From [Eubacterium] cellulosolvens LD2006 (GTDB lineage Bacteria > Bacillota > Clostridia > Lachnospirales > Lachnospiraceae): a stretch of 64,000 nt of DNA. The stretch spans positions 124,001 to 188,000 of the forward strand of contig NZ_JHXY01000007.1 of the NCBI RefSeq assembly GCF_000621585.1, in the 5' to 3' direction. Of this stretch, positions 60,843 through 64,000 are shown piece after piece. The notes below the pieces were generated by a model, which had not been told where the DNA came from, ran no database searches, and was given only the letters and a program-made list of their open reading frames with translations. Both the position numbers and the translations under genes were made by a program. Each line of letters starts with the position of its first letter. The first letter of the stretch is position 1.

Positions 60843-61757
60843 TCATCTTTTCCGCCCGGCTCTTCCGGTTATGATCCAGGGAGCCGGCTCCTGCGTGAAA
60901 AGATTCTTGTGCCCCAGCTTCGAGACGGAGATCTGGATCACCTCTTTGTCACGGATTCCGAGCGGTTCGAAGACCTTGTCGATATTTGCGGCCACACCGA
61001 TATCCAGCGTATAGATGACAACGCTGAGATTCGGGTTCAGTCTGGTCAGAAGATCCAGCTCCTGTTCCATGCTGGCGGACGCCACCAGCATGACTTTGTC
61101 CGGAACCGGAACGTTCTTCATCGCTTCCTCGTTCACCTGATCGATCACCTGAATGTTGTGAAGACCGAAGTGATCAATATTATCCTCCATGGTACTGCGG
61201 TCATCCGCACTGTACTCGACAGCCGTGACGGAGCCCGCCGTCGCAATCATTGCCGATTCCACCGCTATACTCTCGCCGCTGATTACCAGGACAGCATCGT
61301 GCGCCTCCACCTGCATCTTATTCAGGATGACAGAGCGGATCTCGCTGCCGACATAGTGAACAGAACCTCTGCGGAACAGATCATTGTCCATGCCGATTTT
61401 ATAGGTATTCCGCGCGTTTTTGTTGAGAACAAGCATGCCGGCGGACGCATTGATCCCCCTGTCAATCATGTTGGAGAGAAGGTCGTGTTTCACCTCTCCA
61501 ACCGGCTCGGAACCATCATTGTACCAGACCTCGCACTCGCCGAGACCGGCGTTCCACATGCGGTAAAAAATATCTTCGTCGCCCGCCGCCGTAAATACCA
61601 GAGTCGCCCGATGGGTCTCGACCGTCGGAATAACGCTCTTGCCCTTGCGTGTAATATCCAGCAGCTTCACTCTCTCCAGATCAAACGGTGCACTCTTCGC
61701 AAAGTACTGCAGCCAGGAAATAATGCTTTCATTATTAAACAACGATTCTTCGCTCAT
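60843..61757 (-). CDS. CbiT-like methyltransferase-fold protein with degenerate SAM motif
   Basis: The 304-residue protein has an uncharacterised N-terminal half and a C-terminal half resembling precorrin-6Y/cobalt-precorrin methyltransferase CbiT: VGSEIRSVILNKMQVEAHDA (about 140-159), AVEYSADDRSTMEDNIDHFG, then VPVPDKVMLVASASMEQELD. Where CbiT has a glycine-rich SAM loop (GxGxG), this protein has VISGESIAVESAMI, so methyl transfer is doubtful. The ATG at 61757 lies nine bases after AAGGGGG. No other cobalamin genes are near. It may be a regulatory or substrate-binding relative. Its promoter overlaps the LysR terminator. Confidence 0.65.
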   Translation of the reverse strand: MSEESLFNNESIISWLQYFAKSAPFDLERVKLLDITRKGKSVIPTVETHRATLVFTAAGDEDIFYRMWNAGLGECEVWYNDGSEPVGEVKHDLLSNMIDRGINASAGMLVLNKNARNTYKIGMDNDLFRRGSVHYVGSEIRSVILNKMQVEAHDAVLVISGESIAVESAMIATAGSVTAVEYSADDRSTMEDNIDHFGLHNIQVIDQVNEEAMKNVPVPDKVMLVASASMEQELDLLTRLNPNLSVVIYTLDIGVAANIDKVFEPLGIRDKEVIQISVSKLGHKNLFTQEPAPWIITGRAGRKR

Positions 61758-61865
61758 GTCGCTCATCCCCCTTGTGAGTTTTCTCCGCCCAGGACAGGCA
61801 GAAAGCAGGAAATATGTGTAAACCGACCATAACCCGCGCATTTGCGGAACTATTTTTATGCATAA

Positions 61866-61894
61866 ATTATATCATATAAAAAAGATCCTGTCGA
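61866..61894 (-). promoter_or_regulatory. Promoter of the CbiT-like gene
   Basis: TCGACA and TATAAT are spaced 17 nt on the minus strand; the -35 box lies in the downstream arm of the LysR terminator stem. Confidence 0.65.
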
Positions 61895-61925
61895 ACCGGA
61901 TACGATTCAGACAAGACCTTTTTCG
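61876..61925 (-). terminator. Intrinsic terminator of the LysR gene
   Basis: AAAGGTCTTGTC and GACAGGATCTTT form a 12-bp stem with two G-U type pairs on the minus strand, followed by TTTTTTATA, just after the LysR stop. Confidence 0.75.
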
Positions 61926-61940
61926 CTGTTTCTTTTGCAC

Positions 61941-62825
61941 TTATGTGTTGAAAATATTTGAATACTCTTTGATGACATGCTGGTAGAGGGTTCGCACGGC
62001 CGGCGCCATGAACGCAGGGTTCAGACAGGCAAGACCGATCTCGCGATAGGCCGGCGGATCCATATGGTACTGTTTGACATCGTAGGGGATGTCCCGCATG
62101 ACCAGCTCCGGCATGATACAGATTCCGAAACCGCTGGCCACCATGATGATCGTGGAGAGATCGTCCACAACATGATAACTTGTCTGAATGTCCAGCGAAT
62201 TGCTTCTCAGATAATTCTGAATATCCGCGTCGGTGGACTCACGCTGTACCACAAAATGCTGATCCTTCATCTCCTCGATCGTTATTTTTTCCTTCGACTC
62301 GTCCTTCTCAAAATCCGTCGGCGTGATGCAGAGAAGCGGATCCCGATAGAAGGTCTCGATCGGAAGGTCACCGGCACTTGAGACAGAGAGGAAGCCGAAA
62401 TCAACAATTCCATTCTTGATCCAGTATCGGACATCGTCATAGGTCCCCTCGAAAACCTCAATCTTGATTGCGGGGTACATCTCCTCAAACGACTTGATCA
62501 TGCCCGGAATCCAGGTCGTACACGCACTGGAAAAACAGCCGACTTTGACAGTTCCGGTCTTCAGCCCCTTGTACTCGGCCACAACCTGCTGCAGGCTCTC
62601 ATCGCTGTTCAGAACCGCATTGACATACGGGAGAATATGTTCGCCATAGTTTGTCAGCGCAACGCCGGACTTGTTTCTGGTGAGCACGGCAAACCCCAGT
62701 TCCTTCTCCATCGCAGAGATGGCATGACTGATCGCCGATGGTGTGAGACCGAGAACATCCGCCGCCTTATGAAAGCTACCCATCTCGGCTACTGTTTTGA
62801 ATACCTGGTAGGTGAGTAAAGTCAT
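61941..62825 (-). CDS. LysR family transcriptional regulator
   Basis: The 294-residue protein has an N-terminal winged helix-turn-helix (MTLLTYQVFKTVAEMGSFHK, then AADVLGLTPSAISHAISAME, residues 1-60) and a LysR effector domain (about 90-290) starting KTGTVKVGCFSSACTTWIPG. The start at 62825 follows AAAGGAG; the 12-codon extension is not supported. It lies between PFOR and the CbiT-like gene, each with its own signals. Effector and targets are unknown; regulation of a neighbour is a guess. Confidence 0.92.
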   Translation of the reverse strand: MTLLTYQVFKTVAEMGSFHKAADVLGLTPSAISHAISAMEKELGFAVLTRNKSGVALTNYGEHILPYVNAVLNSDESLQQVVAEYKGLKTGTVKVGCFSSACTTWIPGMIKSFEEMYPAIKIEVFEGTYDDVRYWIKNGIVDFGFLSVSSAGDLPIETFYRDPLLCITPTDFEKDESKEKITIEEMKDQHFVVQRESTDADIQNYLRSNSLDIQTSYHVVDDLSTIIMVASGFGICIMPELVMRDIPYDVKQYHMDPPAYREIGLACLNPAFMAPAVRTLYQHVIKEYSNIFNT

Positions 62826-62919
62826 ATCTGCTCCTTTCCCATTACACAATTTCATCCGCAAAAGGACGACTTAAGCGCTCGAACAGAGTCGAGTCTATGA
62901 TCCGTTTCTATCGTTTTAT

Positions 62920-62980
62920 TCTGCGAGCCTGTATCTAAGCGGAACGTGTGAGATCACAGGACTTTCGCGTGACATCACAA
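62920..62980 (-). repeat. Interspersed 3'-end palindromic repeat, degenerate copy 9
   Basis: The core has worn to CTGCGAGCCTGTATCTAAGC followed by GGAACG (62921-62946), and the stem TGTGAGATCAC (62947-62957) pairs imperfectly with GTGACATCACA (62969-62979). Position and order relative to the PFOR terminator are as in the good copies. Confidence 0.5.
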
Positions 62981-63003
62981 CAAGGCCGAGTTTCCCCGGC
63001 CTT
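62980..63003 (-). terminator. Intrinsic terminator of the PFOR operon
   Basis: AAGGCCG/CGGCCTT, a 7-bp stem with an 8-nt loop, is followed by GTTGTG on the minus strand, 15 nt after the porB stop. The U-tract is short. Confidence 0.65.
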
Positions 63004-63017
63004 CCATGTATTATGAA

Positions 63018-63962
63018 TCAGTTGCGCGCGCATCTGTACTGAAGATCTTCCCAGCGCTTATCCACTTCCTGCTGGAAGAGCTCAATGAGATGCTCATTGC
63101 CCGGCTTGAACAGATGTTTGAATCTGCCCTGAGGCTTCAGGAAATCCTCGATCGGAAGCTTGTGCTTCGGCTCATAGGAGAGTTTCCACTCGCCGTGATC
63201 CACTTCAAAGAGCGGCCAGTAGCAGGTCTCCACAGCCAGGCGGCAGATCTCCATGATATCCTCTGTCGCGTATCTCCATCCACGCGGGCACGGAGCCATC
63301 ACGTTCAGGAACGAGGATCCCTCTGTGTAGATCGCTTTCTCCGACTTCTTGTGGAGATCGCGGAAATCTCTGGTGAAGGTCGTCTGGGCGACGTACGGAA
63401 CATAGTGCTCCGCGATGATCGCAGCCAGATCCTTTCTGTACTGAATCTTACCGTCGGAACATTTTCCGGCAGGTGTTGTCGTCGTATCCGCGTACATCGG
63501 TGTCGCGGAAGATCTCTGAATTCCCGTATTCATGTACGCTCCGTTGTCGTAGCAGACATAGAGCATATCATGACCGCGCTCCATCGCTCCGGACAGGGAC
63601 TGGAAACCGATATCATAGGTACCGCCGTCACCACCGAAGGTGATGAATTTGAAATTATCTTTTTCGCCGAGTTTGCCTTTTCTCTTCAGAACTTTGTAGG
63701 CAGTCTCTACGCCGGCCATGGTCGCGCCGGCATTCTCAAACGCGTTGTGAATGTAGCTGTCCTCATAAGAAGTGTAAGGATACATAAAGGTGGAGACCTC
63801 CAGACAACCGGTCGCGTTTCCCACTACCGCCTGATCTTCCTCGTGAACAGCACGAAGAACCGCGCGAACTGCGATCGGCGCTCCGCATCCCGCACACATT
63901 CTGTGTCCCGGCGCAAGGCGCTCCGGTTTGCCAAGCATTGTTTTTAAACTGTAATCACTCAT
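63018..63962 (-). CDS. porB: Pyruvate:ferredoxin oxidoreductase, beta subunit (TPP-binding)
   Basis: The 314-residue subunit binds thiamine diphosphate and a 4Fe-4S cluster in the multi-subunit 2-oxoacid:ferredoxin oxidoreductase. Motifs are HRMCAGCGAPIAVRAV (about 20-35), GNATGCLEV, the TPP site GGDGGTYDIGFQSLSGAMER to DNGAYMNTG (about 110-147), and NVMAPCPRGW. It oxidises pyruvate (or a related 2-oxoacid) to acyl-CoA and reduces ferredoxin. AAAGGAG precedes the start. The alpha-subunit gene presumably continues beyond the window. Confidence 0.93.
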   Translation of the reverse strand: MSDYSLKTMLGKPERLAPGHRMCAGCGAPIAVRAVLRAVHEEDQAVVGNATGCLEVSTFMYPYTSYEDSYIHNAFENAGATMAGVETAYKVLKRKGKLGEKDNFKFITFGGDGGTYDIGFQSLSGAMERGHDMLYVCYDNGAYMNTGIQRSSATPMYADTTTTPAGKCSDGKIQYRKDLAAIIAEHYVPYVAQTTFTRDFRDLHKKSEKAIYTEGSSFLNVMAPCPRGWRYATEDIMEICRLAVETCYWPLFEVDHGEWKLSYEPKHKLPIEDFLKPQGRFKHLFKPGNEHLIELFQQEVDKRWEDLQYRCARN

Positions 63963-63980
63963 TTTTTGCGGTCTCCTTTA

Positions 63981-64000
63981 TTATCCTCTGAGTCCGACGT
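63981..64000 (-). CDS. Probable 3' end of the PFOR alpha-subunit gene (partial)
   Basis: The minus-strand bases upstream of porB can be read as VGLRG followed by TAA, ending 18 bases before the porB ATG with AAAGGAG between. That is the arrangement expected for porA then porB, but 20 bases are too few to be sure of the frame; an alternative frame overlaps the porB ATG as ATGA. Confidence 0.35.

Overview
The window looks like chromosomal DNA of an anaerobic, Gram-positive clostridium, most likely a Lachnospiraceae-type bacterium of about 50% G+C. The grounds are a complete S10-spc-alpha ribosomal array, strong AGGAGG ribosome binding sites, zinc-type S14 and adenylate kinase, an Rnf complex, a V-type ATPase, a class B sortase and a family 48 cellulase. 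A cellulolytic rumen or gut relative, for example something like Eubacterium cellulosolvens, would fit, but that is inference. Every gene except one acetyltransferase (21534-22286) is on the minus strand, so the text follows transcription from high to low coordinates.

Region by region, right to left. 60843-64000: pyruvate:ferredoxin oxidoreductase beta subunit, a LysR regulator and a CbiT-like protein with a worn SAM motif. 60377-60680: a tiny transcription unit with a consensus promoter and a strong terminator but no recognisable product. 56111-60060: a secreted GH48 cellulase with a roughly 380-nt leader that contains a terminator-like hairpin. 46858-55751: a nine-gene V-type ATPase operon whose K subunit carries the residues of Na+-binding rings. 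41333-46524: rnfCDGEAB. 39304-41232: an exported FMN- and FAD-dependent reductase. 32622-39040: apbE, NusG-II protein, Gx transporter, yhaO and yhaN in one tightly coupled operon. 27187-32583: glpK, coaX, sortase B, DUF951, ssb and a sirtuin. 20356-27164: gdpP-rplI-dnaB, ferredoxin, DUF1858 protein, the divergent GNAT gene and a signal-peptidase-like membrane protein. 9154-20143: S10 and spc genes from rpsJ to secY. 6713-8754: adk-map-KOW-infA with its own promoter and terminator. 2815-6558: rpmJ-rpsM-rpsK-rpsD-rpoA-rplQ, again separately promoted. 1-2755: a lipid kinase, class II aldolase and the start of a type III glutamine synthetase.

The genes describe an energy-conserving anaerobe. PFOR and ferredoxin supply reduced ferredoxin, Rnf turns the ferredoxin-NAD potential into an ion gradient, and the V-type ATPase is coupled to the same ion, probably sodium. 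ApbE would attach FMN to RnfG, RnfD and the exported reductase, which share a flavinylation motif.

The most interesting unexplained structure is an interspersed repeat of roughly 70-120 bp found at the 3' ends of transcription units (about ten copies plus fragments). It has a conserved core next to a long palindrome, and the two palindrome arms change together from copy to copy. It always lies in the same orientation and begins at the U-tract of the gene's terminator. I do not recognise it as a named family.
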